DNA of 64,000 nt, taken from the NCBI RefSeq assembly GCF_002356555.2, contig NZ_AP017372.2, positions 2,770,561 to 2,834,560 of the forward strand, written 5' to 3'. How positions within the stretch are numbered: position 1 is the first letter of the stretch; each line of letters begins with the position of its first letter. The position numbers were made by a program, and so were the translations under genes. The notes beneath the pieces are model-generated. The model was not told the origin of the DNA, ran no database searches, and saw nothing but the letters and a program-made list of their open reading frames with translations. Of the stretch, positions 41,270 to 54,919 are shown piece after piece. Source of the DNA: Halorhodospira halochloris (GTDB lineage: Bacteria > Pseudomonadota > Gammaproteobacteria > Nitrococcales > Halorhodospiraceae).

Positions 41270-43468
41270 TTAGTTCATAACCTCGAGCTTGGCGAACCCA
41301 GCAACCAGCCACTTCGTGTCCCCCCCATCAAATCTAACCTGCAGGCGAGCGTTATCGCCTCGCCCTTCGCTGGACATTATCACTCCCTCGCCAAACTTCG
41401 AGTGGCGAACTCTACTCCCTATACTAAACCCCTCTGGTGGCTCATCGCTAAATTTTGGTGAAACGGGTGAAACGCTAGCCTGACGTGTATCACCACTATC
41501 ACGCAGTCCATCATTTCGGCTAACCCGCATATGCGGCCGGATTAATTCGATATAACGATCCGGTATCTCGGACAAGAATCTTGACGGACTCGTCATCTGA
41601 TCCCGCCCATGCAAGCGGCGGCGCTGGGCATGGGTTAATAAAAGCCTTTGCCGCGCCCTTGTCATGCCCACATAACACAGACGCCGCTCTTCCTCGAGCC
41701 GAGCTGAGTCTTCTCTAGAAAGATAATGCGGGAACAGCCCCTCTTCCATGCCGGCTAAAAAGACGACCGGAAACTCCAGTCCTTTAGCAGCATGCAAGGT
41801 CATCAGTTGGACAGAGCGCTGCCAATCGTCCGCTTGTGCTTCTCCCGCCTCCAGTGCTGCATGGGTCAAAAAACTAATCAGTGGGTGCTGATCTGTTTCG
41901 ATATTCTCATCGCTTTGTTGAACAAAGCTGCGAGCGGCTGTCACCAACTCATCAAGATTCTCCAGCCGGCTTTCATCTCTGCTGTGGTGATTGCGCAGTC
42001 CTGTTGAGGATATAGCATGCTCAACCTGGTGATGCAGTGGTTGTTCCTTGACCCGGTCTTCCAGTTCATCCAGCAGATTTATGAAACTAATTAGTGCATT
42101 GCGCGCCCTGCCCGAGATGCTTTGAGTAACAATCAAATCGCGCGTTGCCGACCACAAACTCTGTGCGCTCTCGCGGGCGTAGCTGCGCACAATTTCCATA
42201 GTCTTAGCACCAATACCGCGTGGCGGGGTAGCAACCGCCCGCTCGAAGCTGCTGTCGTCATGGCGATTGATAGTAAGACGCAGGTAAGCCAGGGCATCCT
42301 TTATCTCGGCGCGTTCAAAGAAGCGCAACCCGCCATAGACTCGATAAGGTATGCGTTGAGCTACTAACGCCTCCTCAAATGCCCTTGATTGGGCGTTGGA
42401 GCGATATAGAATGGCAAAATCACCAGCATGATAGTCCCCTTCTTGAATCTGCGCGCGTATCCGCTCAACTACCCAGCGTGCTTCATCGACCTCATTGAAG
42501 GCTGAATAAAGTGTTATCGGTTCACCACTAGCGCCCTGGGTCCAAAGGTTCTTGCCAAGCCTGCTTGCATTACAGGCTATTAAGTCATTTGCTGCCGATA
42601 GAATAGTTGCGGTCGACCTGTAGTTCTGCTCCAAGCGCACAACTGCCACATCGCCCATCTCCCGGCAGTAACGCTCAATATTCTCAACGCGCGCTCCGCG
42701 CCAACCATATATAGACTGGTCATCATCACCAACAGCAAAGACCTCTGAGTTTGGCCCGGCAATTAGCTTCAGCCAGCGATATTGCAGACTATTGGTGTCC
42801 TGCAACTCATCGACAAGAATATGTTGAAAGCGTCTCCGGTAGTGTTCTAGCAGTTCCTGGTCGAATCTTAGCAACTCGTAGGCGCGCAGCAGTAGCTCCC
42901 CAAAGTCAACCATCCCTGCACGCTGGCATGCCTGCTCATAGTCGGCATAAATAGCGAGCATTTCATCCGCTATATCGCCATTCCCGGACTCTATATCACG
43001 CGCCCGTAGCCCCTCATCTTTGCGACTGCTAATAAAGTTGCGTACCTGGCGCGGCGGATAGTTCGATTCGTCATTGCCACGGCTACGCAATATGCGCTTT
43101 ACCATGCGCAGTTGATCATCAGAATCAAGAATCTGGAACCCTTCCGGAAGATCTGCTCGATCGGCGTGCTGGCGCAACAGGCGGTGGGCAATACCATGAA
43201 ACGTTCCAACCCACATGCCAGCTGTGGCTATGCCAAGCAGGCTGCCTATGCGCCCCCGCATCTCACCAGCCGCCTTGTTGGTGAAGGTTACAGCTAGAAT
43301 CGAGAAGGGCGAGGCCCCCTGGGCCGCAACCAGGTACGCTGCCCTCCTGGTTAGCACCCTTGTCTTGCCGCTACCTGCACCGGCAAGCACGAGGGTTCTC
43401 CCAGCATCAACACAAACAGCACGCAGCTGATCATCATTAAGGTCACTGAGCAGATCATCCAGATCCAT
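41270..43468 (-). CDS. uvrD: DNA helicase II (UvrD)
   Basis: SF1A 3'-5' helicase of mismatch and excision repair. Walker A AGAGSGKTRVLTRR lies near residues 29-42; VDELQDTNSLQY (motif II), AVGDDDQSIYGWRGA (motif III) and the C-terminal motifs VQLMTLHAAKGLEFPVVFLAGMEEGLFPH and EERRLCYVGMTRARQRL are intact. The C-terminal ~60 residues (VRHSKFGEGVIM) form the Tudor-like RNA-polymerase-binding domain of UvrD/PcrA. 732 residues. Confidence 0.95.
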   Translation of the reverse strand: MDLDDLLSDLNDDQLRAVCVDAGRTLVLAGAGSGKTRVLTRRAAYLVAAQGASPFSILAVTFTNKAAGEMRGRIGSLLGIATAGMWVGTFHGIAHRLLRQHADRADLPEGFQILDSDDQLRMVKRILRSRGNDESNYPPRQVRNFISSRKDEGLRARDIESGNGDIADEMLAIYADYEQACQRAGMVDFGELLLRAYELLRFDQELLEHYRRRFQHILVDELQDTNSLQYRWLKLIAGPNSEVFAVGDDDQSIYGWRGARVENIERYCREMGDVAVVRLEQNYRSTATILSAANDLIACNASRLGKNLWTQGASGEPITLYSAFNEVDEARWVVERIRAQIQEGDYHAGDFAILYRSNAQSRAFEEALVAQRIPYRVYGGLRFFERAEIKDALAYLRLTINRHDDSSFERAVATPPRGIGAKTMEIVRSYARESAQSLWSATRDLIVTQSISGRARNALISFINLLDELEDRVKEQPLHHQVEHAISSTGLRNHHSRDESRLENLDELVTAARSFVQQSDENIETDQHPLISFLTHAALEAGEAQADDWQRSVQLMTLHAAKGLEFPVVFLAGMEEGLFPHYLSREDSARLEEERRLCYVGMTRARQRLLLTHAQRRRLHGRDQMTSPSRFLSEIPDRYIELIRPHMRVSRNDGLRDSGDTRQASVSPVSPKFSDEPPEGFSIGSRVRHSKFGEGVIMSSEGRGDNARLQVRFDGGDTKWLVAGFAKLEVMN

Positions 43469-43552
43469 TTTTTTACCTACCTTGGCAAGTTTGGTTGACG
43501 AATATCAGGCACCGATCGACTATCTTCGTTTTGGTGTCCTAATCCTGACTTA

Positions 43553-45382
43553 TCACTCCACTGTGACTGATTTAGCAAGATTGCGCGGTTTATCTACATC
43601 GGTACCACGCAAAACAGCAACATGATAAGCAAGCAACTGTAGTGGAATGGTATGGATAATCGGTGAAATGGCTTCAACGGAGGCAGGTACAGAAACAACG
43701 TTGAAACCGCCAGAAGATTTCAGCGAGGTGCTGTCATCGGCAAACACGTACAGTTCACCGCCGCGGGCCCGAACTTCTTGGAGATTGGAGCGTAGTTTGT
43801 CGATAAGGTCGTCTTGCGGAGCAACTGCGACAACCGGCATATTTTCATCGACTAAGGCTAGAGGACCGTGTTTAAGCTCTCCCGCAGGGTAGGCTTCGGC
43901 GTGGATATAGGATATCTCTTTAAGCTTAAGCGATCCCTCAAGGGCTACGGCATAATGAGCACCCCGGCCTAAAAATAGGGCGTGCTGTCTATCAACGAAA
44001 TGCTCCGCAAGCTTGGCGACACAATCTTCCGTTTCGAGTACGCGCTCAACGGCACCGGGTAATTGCTGCGCTGCAGACACCAGTTCGAGTTCACTCTCTT
44101 CCCGTCCCTGACGGCGCGCAAAAGCGGCGACAATTAACAATAATGCAGTTAATTGAGTAGTGAATGCCTTCGTAGATGCAACGCCTATCTCTGGACCAGC
44201 TCGAGTCAACATGGCCAAGTCCGCTTCACGAATAAGCGAACTCTCGGGCACATTACAAATAGCTAAAACCCCAACATACCCCATGTTGCGCGCTTCGCGC
44301 AGCGCTGCAAGTACATCGGCTGTTTCCCCTGATTGGGAGATAACCAATAACAGCGTGCCTTCGTCTACTGCATGAGCCCGGTAACGAAACTCACTAGCTA
44401 CCTCGACATCACACGGGAGTCCAGCGTACTGTTCAGACCAATAGCGAGCAATCAGGCCTGCGTGGTAAGAAGTGCCGCAGGCAACAATTTGCAGCCTTTT
44501 GGCTTTATCTAGCAATTCCCCAGCCCCAGGTCCAAACGCTGACTCCAGGACTCGCCCTGAGGAATAACGACCCTCAAGGGTGTCGCTTATAGCAGCTGGT
44601 TGTTCATGTATCTCTTTATGCATGAAGTGGCGGTAGCCACCTCTTTCAACTGCCTCTGGACGCAGTTGAGACTCTTTTACAGGACGCCTAACTACACTAC
44701 CATTCGAATCGTAGATGATTATTTCATCGCGGTGCACATCAGCAATGTCACCTTCTTCCAAGAAGATGAATTGATTTGTGACCGGCAACAAGGCTGTTAC
44801 ATCAGACGCTACGAAGTTTTCGCCAATACCTACTCCAACGACCAGTGGACTCCCCTTACGACAGACCACTAGTCGCTGTGGGTCATGCTTGGATATTACC
44901 GCAAACGCGTAAGCCCCCTCTAGGCGTGGCAACACCTGCTCAACAGCCCCTAGCAAATCGTCCGATTCACTGAGTCTGCTCTGAATAAGCGCAGCAGCCA
45001 CCTCGGTGTCTGTCTCTGAGGCGAACTGGTACCCGGCACTTATCAGTTCATCGCGCAGGGCTTCGTAGTTCTCAATAATTCCATTGTGGACCAGAGCCAA
45101 TTGTTCATTGGCCATATGGGGGTGGGCGTTTTCATGGCTTGGCTCACCATGCGTAGCCCATCTGGTGTGCGCCACGCCCACATTTCCCATTGGTACTGCG
45201 GGGCCTAAAGCTCCAACCAGATCAGCCACTCGTCCTGCGACCCGTGTTCTCTTAAACTCTCCGTCAGGGTCAATTAGTGCTATGCCGGCCGAATCGTAGC
45301 CTCGGTACTCGAGTCTGCGAAGGCCTTCCAGCAGTAATGGGGCCACATCTCGTTGTGCACATGCTCCTACGATGCCGCACAT
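43553..45382 (-). CDS. glmS: Glutamine-fructose-6-phosphate aminotransferase (isomerizing)
   Basis: First committed step of UDP-GlcNAc synthesis. The N-terminal glutaminase starts MCGIVGACAQ with Cys2 as nucleophile (after Met removal), followed by LEYRGYDSAGIAL and THGEPSHENAHPH. Two SIS isomerase domains cover about 290-600 (CGTSYHAGLIARYW, SQSGETADVLAALREA), ending DKPRNLAKSVTVE as the family does. The 609 residues are normal. It is separated from the Usp gene by 2 bases. Confidence 0.97.
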   Translation of the reverse strand: MCGIVGACAQRDVAPLLLEGLRRLEYRGYDSAGIALIDPDGEFKRTRVAGRVADLVGALGPAVPMGNVGVAHTRWATHGEPSHENAHPHMANEQLALVHNGIIENYEALRDELISAGYQFASETDTEVAAALIQSRLSESDDLLGAVEQVLPRLEGAYAFAVISKHDPQRLVVCRKGSPLVVGVGIGENFVASDVTALLPVTNQFIFLEEGDIADVHRDEIIIYDSNGSVVRRPVKESQLRPEAVERGGYRHFMHKEIHEQPAAISDTLEGRYSSGRVLESAFGPGAGELLDKAKRLQIVACGTSYHAGLIARYWSEQYAGLPCDVEVASEFRYRAHAVDEGTLLLVISQSGETADVLAALREARNMGYVGVLAICNVPESSLIREADLAMLTRAGPEIGVASTKAFTTQLTALLLIVAAFARRQGREESELELVSAAQQLPGAVERVLETEDCVAKLAEHFVDRQHALFLGRGAHYAVALEGSLKLKEISYIHAEAYPAGELKHGPLALVDENMPVVAVAPQDDLIDKLRSNLQEVRARGGELYVFADDSTSLKSSGGFNVVSVPASVEAISPIIHTIPLQLLAYHVAVLRGTDVDKPRNLAKSVTVE

Positions 45383-45384
45383 AT

Positions 45385-46212
45385 CTAGCGCTGCCAGATT
45401 CCTTGTTCATTTGGAACAAGCAGAACTGAGCAGGGACAATTGCGACATATTTGCTGCGCAGTGTAACCGAGTGCCATCTCCCGTCCCGGCCCGGATCCTC
45501 GTTTGCCTGTTATCAGCAAACTGACATTTTCTTTCTCGACCACCTTGCGAATTACCCTGGCGGGAGTGCCGGACTCTATCCTAGTAGTGACTTCAACTCC
45601 TTGTTCTTTGGCTTTATTAGCTAGTTTTTCAAGTTGTTCTTGACCTTCTACCCTTTTATCTTCCTCAGTTACATGCAGGATATAAAGCTCTCCGTGGCTT
45701 TTACCAATGTCAAGAGCAAGGTTTTCTGCTGCCGCCGCTTTGGGGGAAAAATCAGTCGTCAGCATTGGGCGCGTAAATACTTCCCCGTGCGATACGGTAT
45801 TGGGATCAGGGTGAATTCGCTCCATAAGCACCGGCAAGGCGGTTTGCCGAGCCAATTCGAGCACTGTTGAGCCGTGGTAAAACTCACGCAGTAGCCCCTC
45901 TCCGCCAGACCCTAGCATAATCAACTGGGCACCGTAGCCACGTCCAATTTTGGCCAATTCGGGTGCAGGAAAACCTACTGGCTGCTGTATATCTACTTTA
46001 AAGCCAGCCTTTTCAAGGTCATCCTGCTTTTGCTGTAGCCGTCTTCTAGCCTCTTCCCGATGTGATTCACTCAGATCATCTGGATCATCGATGCGCAGCA
46101 CATCGACTAGTGTGAACTGTTTGGCTCCGAATTTTTGCAACTCAGCCAATGAATCCATCAACGGCTGGTGTGGTGACTCGTAATGAACCGCTACCACTGT
46201 ATGATCAAACAT
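45385..46212 (-). CDS. Universal stress protein with two Usp domains
   Basis: Tandem UspA-type alpha/beta domains (about 1-140 and 145-275). The first ends with the ATP-binding motif GSGGEGLLREFYHGSTV and PVLME; the second carries ITGKRGSGPGREMALGYTA and SVLLVP, a slightly degenerate motif. The 275 residues match tandem Usp proteins. The gene is wedged between glmU (9 bases) and glmS (2 bases), so it is surely co-transcribed with cell-wall precursor genes, which is unusual. Confidence 0.92.
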   Translation of the reverse strand: MFDHTVVAVHYESPHQPLMDSLAELQKFGAKQFTLVDVLRIDDPDDLSESHREEARRRLQQKQDDLEKAGFKVDIQQPVGFPAPELAKIGRGYGAQLIMLGSGGEGLLREFYHGSTVLELARQTALPVLMERIHPDPNTVSHGEVFTRPMLTTDFSPKAAAAENLALDIGKSHGELYILHVTEEDKRVEGQEQLEKLANKAKEQGVEVTTRIESGTPARVIRKVVEKENVSLLITGKRGSGPGREMALGYTAQQICRNCPCSVLLVPNEQGIWQR

Positions 46213-46221
46213 AACAGCTCC

Positions 46222-47658
46222 TTATTCAGAGGATCGGTTAGAAGGCCGTTCGCTAATCAGCCCATCTTCCGCGGAATTTTCGTCATTCTTTGATCCAGGC
46301 CGCTGCCATCCTGAAATACTCTTCTGCCGCGACCTTCCCACTGTCAAGCAATTTTGTGGGGCATCACGGGTCAATGTTGTTCCAGCCCCTATGGTCGCGC
46401 TCGAGCCGACATTCACAGGTGCCACTAATTCAGTACCTGAACCGATGAACGCACCATTACCGATGATAGTTTTATGCTTATTAGCTCCATCGTAATTGCA
46501 GGTGATCGTCCCCGCACCAATATTAACCCGAGTTCCTACCTCAGCATCCCCTAAATAGCTTAAATGGTTTGCCTTCGATCCTTCACCGAGCTGAGCAGCT
46601 TTAGTCTCAACAAAATTCCCGACTCTCGCTTTATCATCTAGAACAGTCGCGGGACGAAGGTGGGCAAATGGACCAACCTGACAGCGTCTTCCTATCTCTG
46701 AGTCTATAATTACTGAGTAAGGCTCGATGGTTGTATCGTCCCCAATTATGCTGTTACGCACAACAGAACCAACGCCAATTTTGACGCCATTGCCTAGCAC
46801 CACATCTCCTTCCAGCAAAACATCGGCATCTATCACGCAGTCCATACCAAACTCTACAGTTCCACGGATGATAACTCTCTCTGGTGCTGGCAATGCCATT
46901 CCTGATCGCATCAGTTCGCTACGTTGTCTACCTTGCCAAATTGCTTCAGCTTCTGCGAGCTGTTCAAAATCATTGACGCCCGCCACCTCTGTAGCTGCAG
47001 GAACACAGTGGCCGCGGACTTCATAGCCACTATTGGCTGCCATCGAAACGATATCCGTTAAATAATATTCGCCTTGGGCATTTTCTGAGGATAGGTTACT
47101 CAACCACATTTTAAGTGCTGCAGCTGGAGCTGCTAGGATACCAGTATTTACCTCTCGGATAGATTTTTGCCCATCAGAGGCGTCTTTTTCTTCAACAATA
47201 CCCTCAATCCAGACGTTTTGACAGTCACGAATGATACGCCCATAACCGGAAGGATTTTGTAGTTGTGCAGTAAGCAGACTTACAGAATTGGACGGATCTT
47301 GAAGAAGGGGTAACAAGGTGGAAGGGGTAACCAGCGGCACATCCCCGCAGAGTACCAGCACCCTTTGGGAATCAGAGATAAATGGAAGGGCACAAGCCAC
47401 GGCGTGGCCCGTGCCTAGTTGCTCGTGCTGCTCGACCCAATTCAGTTGAGCAGATTTGATTTCCTTTTTGACCTCGTCTCCGCCGTAGCCGTAAACAACA
47501 TGGATGCTACTTGGATCGAGAGCATATGCAGTATCCAGAACATGGCTGAGCAGCGGCCGCCCGGCTAGCCGCTGTAGCACTTTAGGCCTTTCAGAACGCA
47601 TCCGCGATCCCCGTCCTGCAGCCAGCACGACAACCGCGGTTGACACGTCCGAATTCAT
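46222..47658 (-). CDS. glmU: Bifunctional GlcNAc-1-phosphate uridyltransferase / glucosamine-1-phosphate acetyltransferase
   Basis: Completes UDP-GlcNAc synthesis. The N-terminal pyrophosphorylase has VVLAAGRGSRMRSERPKVL, LCGDVPLV and GEYYLTDI; the C-terminal left-handed beta-helix shows hexapeptide repeats (GNFVETKAAQLGEGSKANHLSYLGDAEVG spans about residues 345-373) and NIGAGTITCNYDGANKHKT. The 478 residues are normal. It lies 15 bases after atpC, the usual position downstream of the ATP synthase operon. Confidence 0.97.
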   Translation of the reverse strand: MNSDVSTAVVVLAAGRGSRMRSERPKVLQRLAGRPLLSHVLDTAYALDPSSIHVVYGYGGDEVKKEIKSAQLNWVEQHEQLGTGHAVACALPFISDSQRVLVLCGDVPLVTPSTLLPLLQDPSNSVSLLTAQLQNPSGYGRIIRDCQNVWIEGIVEEKDASDGQKSIREVNTGILAAPAAALKMWLSNLSSENAQGEYYLTDIVSMAANSGYEVRGHCVPAATEVAGVNDFEQLAEAEAIWQGRQRSELMRSGMALPAPERVIIRGTVEFGMDCVIDADVLLEGDVVLGNGVKIGVGSVVRNSIIGDDTTIEPYSVIIDSEIGRRCQVGPFAHLRPATVLDDKARVGNFVETKAAQLGEGSKANHLSYLGDAEVGTRVNIGAGTITCNYDGANKHKTIIGNGAFIGSGTELVAPVNVGSSATIGAGTTLTRDAPQNCLTVGRSRQKSISGWQRPGSKNDENSAEDGLISERPSNRSSE

Positions 47659-47673
47659 GCCACGTTTCTCAAC

Positions 47674-48096
47674 TTAGCGCTTTGCCTTCTTTCTAAGGTT
47701 TTCAAGCGCGCGCAGCTGTGCCATAGCCTCAGCCAGTTCGGCCTGGACTTGGCCGTAATCGATCTCATCCTTCTTCGACTGCAGCATCTCTTCTGCTCGC
47801 CGCTTCGCCTCAAGGGCTGCTGCTTCATCAATATCACGGGCCCTAACCGCCGTATCCGCCAGAACCGTTACTTGATGAGGCTGAACCTCTAGCAAGCCAC
47901 CTGATGCGTAGAAGAAGAACTCTTCATCGTCCTCTAGTACTAGGCGAAGTTCACCAGGACGCAACCTCGTCAACAAGGGCGCGTGTCGAGGTGCGATACC
48001 GACATCACCTTCTACCGCAGGTGCGATAACCATCTTCGCATCGCCCTCGTAGAGCTGCTCTTCAGCGCTAACTATATCTACTCGGAGTGTACTCAT
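47674..48096 (-). CDS. atpC: F1 ATP synthase epsilon subunit
   Basis: Central-stalk regulatory subunit. The beta-sandwich domain begins [20 protein letters not shown] and contains [21 protein letters not shown]; the C-terminal helical hairpin is [29 protein letters not shown]. The 140 residues are normal. It follows atpD by 12 bases. Confidence 0.96.
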   Translation of the reverse strand: MSTLRVDIVSAEEQLYEGDAKMVIAPAVEGDVGIAPRHAPLLTRLRPGELRLVLEDDEEFFFYASGGLLEVQPHQVTVLADTAVRARDIDEAAALEAKRRAEEMLQSKKDEIDYGQVQAELAEAMAQLRALENLRKKAKR

Positions 48097-48108
48097 GACA
48101 CCCTCATA

Positions 48109-50408
<2,300 letters not shown>

Positions 50409-50438
50409 TTATCACCTCATGATCGCGATGGAGGCTAC

Positions 50439-50460
50439 GGTGGGCTATGAAAGGCCCACC
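50439..50460 (-). repeat. Hairpin in the atpA-atpG intergenic gap
   Basis: GGTGGGC (50439-50445) pairs with GCCCACC (50454-50460) around an 8-base loop. There is no T run. It could mark an RNA-processing or stabilising point that adjusts subunit stoichiometry; otherwise the 63-base gap is empty. Confidence 0.5.
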
Positions 50461-50471
50461 TACAGCAACTT

Positions 50472-52013
50472 TTACCATGTGCGGTTTTTCTTGAACTGCT
50501 CCATGGCCTGCTGCATACCCGAGTGGATCTCGTCGTTATAATCACCAGTCTCGGTTATCTTTTGCAGCAGCTCGCTATGCTCTGAACGCAGATAATCAAG
50601 CAGTGCCTTCTCAAAGCGTACTACTTCATCTAATGCTACGTCGTCGACATAGCCCTCATTTCCAGCAAACAAGACAAACGCCATTTCACCAACACTTAAC
50701 GGCTGGTATTGCGCCTGCTTCATCAGTTCCATCGTCCGCTGGCCCCGTTCAAGCTGAGCACGAGTTGCTTCATCAAGATCTGAGGCGAACTGTGCAAAAG
50801 CCGCTAACTCTCGATATTGCGCGAGTGACAGCCTAACGGTGCCCCCAAGCTTCTTAATAACCTTAGTCTGAGCCGACCCACCTACTCGTGACACCGACAA
50901 GCCGGCGTTAATCGCTGGCCTAATACCGGAGTTAAACAGATCAGTTTCTAAGTAAATCTGACCGTCAGTAATAGAGATAACATTGGTCGGCACGAACGCT
51001 GAAACGTCGCCTGCTTGCGTTTCAATAATGGGAAGCGCGGTAAGTGAGCCCGTCTTTCCTTTAACCTGTCCGTTGGTTCGCCTTTCAACTTCTTCAGCAT
51101 TGATCCGGGCTGCCCGCTCAAGTAACCGGGAGTGGAGGTAAAACACATCACCTGGGTATGCCTCCCTTCCGGGCGGCCGCCGCAGCAACAGCGACACCTG
51201 CCTATAGGCCCAGGCTTGCTTGGTTAAGTCGTCATAGACAATCAGTGCATCCTCGCCACGGTCCCTGAAGTACTCGCCCATCGCGCAGCCGGCATAGGCA
51301 GCTATATACTGCATCGCTGCTGAATCAGCCGCTGGTGCAGACACTACAATGGTGTTTTCCATTGCGCCGTGTTCTTCAAGTTTCCTTACTACGTTCGCAA
51401 CCGTTGAGTTCTTCTGACCAATCGCAACATAGATACACTTAATCCCGCTATCTCGCTGATTAATGATTGTATCTATAGCAACAGCGGTTTTACCGGTCTG
51501 CCTATCACCAATGATTAGCTCACGCTGTCCCCGACCAACAGGAACCATCGAATCGATTGCTTTTAACCCTGTCTGAACCGGCTGGTCTACGCCTTGGCGG
51601 GTAATAACACCTGGGGCAACTTTCTCAATCGGTTCCGTACCTTCCGATTTAATAGGTCCCTTACCGTCTGACGGGGCGCCAAGGGCATCAACGACACGCC
51701 CTAGGAGTCCTTCGCCAACAGGTACCTCCAATATCCTCCCGGTGCACTTGACCGTATCCCCCTCGGATATATGCTCATACTCACCGAGCAGTACGGCGCC
51801 AACCGAATCACGTTCCAGGTTGAGAGCCATGCCGTAAGTATTACCAGGGAACTCAAGCATTTCGCCAAACATGGCGTCAGCCAAGCCGTGGATTCTGCAA
51901 ATCCCGTCACTTACACTGACTACTGTGCCTTCGTTCCGGGCTTCTGCTACAGCATCGAAACTCTCTATGCGACGCTTTATTAGCTCGCTGATCTCCGATG
52001 GATTGAGTTTCAT
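50472..52013 (-). CDS. atpA: F1 ATP synthase alpha subunit
   Basis: Non-catalytic nucleotide-binding subunit. Present are the beta-barrel start [18 protein letters not shown], the P-loop [15 protein letters not shown], the [44 protein letters not shown] block (about residues 262-305) and ending [10 protein letters not shown]. 513 residues, full length. Confidence 0.97.
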   Translation of the reverse strand: MKLNPSEISELIKRRIESFDAVAEARNEGTVVSVSDGICRIHGLADAMFGEMLEFPGNTYGMALNLERDSVGAVLLGEYEHISEGDTVKCTGRILEVPVGEGLLGRVVDALGAPSDGKGPIKSEGTEPIEKVAPGVITRQGVDQPVQTGLKAIDSMVPVGRGQRELIIGDRQTGKTAVAIDTIINQRDSGIKCIYVAIGQKNSTVANVVRKLEEHGAMENTIVVSAPAADSAAMQYIAAYAGCAMGEYFRDRGEDALIVYDDLTKQAWAYRQVSLLLRRPPGREAYPGDVFYLHSRLLERAARINAEEVERRTNGQVKGKTGSLTALPIIETQAGDVSAFVPTNVISITDGQIYLETDLFNSGIRPAINAGLSVSRVGGSAQTKVIKKLGGTVRLSLAQYRELAAFAQFASDLDEATRAQLERGQRTMELMKQAQYQPLSVGEMAFVLFAGNEGYVDDVALDEVVRFEKALLDYLRSEHSELLQKITETGDYNDEIHSGMQQAMEQFKKNRTW

Positions 52014-52025
52014 TGTCCTACCTCG

Positions 52026-52559
52026 TCAATAAACCAGTGCGCTCGAAAGGCGGGCCAGCTTACCTTTTACCGAACCGTCAATCGTCGTATCTCCAGCCTT
52101 AATCACCGCGCCGCCGATCAGTGATTCGTCGACACGAGTTCGCAGCTCGATTTCTTTTCCTACGCGCTGACGCAGTGCTTCAGATAGCCGCTTTTGTTGC
52201 TCGTCTTCAAGGGCCTTGGCCGTTACTACTTCCACCGAAATCCGATTTTCAGCCTCGGCACGAAGGGTTTCGTAAATACGATATACCTCCTCTGCCAGAC
52301 CTAAGCGCCGGTTTTCGGCAAGCAGGTGAACAAAGTTCTTTTCTTGCTCACTGAGCTCTCCGAGCGCTTCAGTCACGATTCCAGCCAATTGGCTTGCCGA
52401 GATGCTCGGATGATCGAGCAGTGGTTGTAACTGCTGGTCTTGCACTAGCGTTGCCAGCGCAGAGAGTCCCTCCGCCCATTTCTTCCGCTCAGTACTATCC
52501 CTAGCTAGCTCGAAAACGGCACGTGCGTATGGTCGAGCTAATGTGCTGCGCTCCGCCAT
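52026..52559 (-). CDS. atpH: ATP synthase delta subunit
   Basis: Peripheral-stalk subunit linking F1 and b. The N-terminal helical domain begins with [15 protein letters not shown]; the C-terminal part carries [30 protein letters not shown], the family signature. The 177 residues are normal. It lies 12 bases before atpA. Confidence 0.95.
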   Translation of the reverse strand: MAERSTLARPYARAVFELARDSTERKKWAEGLSALATLVQDQQLQPLLDHPSISASQLAGIVTEALGELSEQEKNFVHLLAENRRLGLAEEVYRIYETLRAEAENRISVEVVTAKALEDEQQKRLSEALRQRVGKEIELRTRVDESLIGGAVIKAGDTTIDGSVKGKLARLSSALVY

Positions 52560-52573
52560 GTGGCACTACCCCC

Positions 52574-53044
52574 TTAAAGCTGCCGCGCCATTTGATCTAT
52601 AAGATCAGAATGTGTCTTAGCATCAACCTCGCGTTTGAGGATCTGACTGCTCGCTTGAATCGCAAGCTGAGAAACCTCTTTACGCAGATCTTCTCGTGCT
52701 CTCTGAACTTCTTGCTCAACCTCATCGCGGGCAGCGGCTAGTATGCGTTCTGCTTCTGAACGCGCGTCAGCCCGAGCTTCTTCAATCATCTCCTCTTGGC
52801 GTCTGTTAGCCTGGTTGATGATTTCGGTAGCCTGCTGACGAGCATCGCGGAGCATCTCATCGACCTCCGCTTTTGCTTTATCAAGTTCTTGCTTACCGCG
52901 CTCACCAGCTGCCAAACCGTCAGCAATTTGCTTCTGTCGATCAGCCAGTGCCTTCTGTATCGGCGGCCATACAAACTTCATCGTGAACCAGACAAACAGC
53001 GCAAAGCTGATCATCGGCCCCCAAAATGTGGCACCAAAATTCAC
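52574..53044 (-). CDS. atpF: ATP synthase Fo subunit b
   Basis: Peripheral-stalk subunit: one N-terminal membrane helix (GPMISFALFVWFTMKFVWPPI) followed by a long highly charged coiled coil (about 30-150) rich in Glu, Arg and Ala. The 156 residues match E. coli. Only one b gene is present, so this is a homodimer type. Confidence 0.95.
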   Translation of the reverse strand: MNFGATFWGPMISFALFVWFTMKFVWPPIQKALADRQKQIADGLAAGERGKQELDKAKAEVDEMLRDARQQATEIINQANRRQEEMIEEARADARSEAERILAAARDEVEQEVQRAREDLRKEVSQLAIQASSQILKREVDAKTHSDLIDQMARQL

Positions 53045-53099
53045 GATTTCACCTCCGTTCGAGCTGCTTAGGCTTCACAGCCCCCGCTGATGTTATCAA

Positions 53100-53465
<366 letters not shown>

Positions 53466-53489
53466 TTATCAGGATCAAAGTTAATCAAT

Positions 53490-54775
<1,286 letters not shown>

Positions 54776-54919
54776 AACCCCTCGGAGTTTGGGCGTACTG
54801 ACTTTCTATGTCAAATTGAATCTACCATACTGATCGCGCAAGCTTCGCGTATTTAATGTTCTGGCTGAAGATTCATAAATAGTACTGATTGTCAATATTG
54901 TTTATTCTTTGGTTCATTA

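Noticed and set aside
54776..54919. Sigma-70 promoter of the atp operon
   Set aside because: Two TTGACA words are present on the minus strand, but neither has a decent -10 at 16-18 bases.
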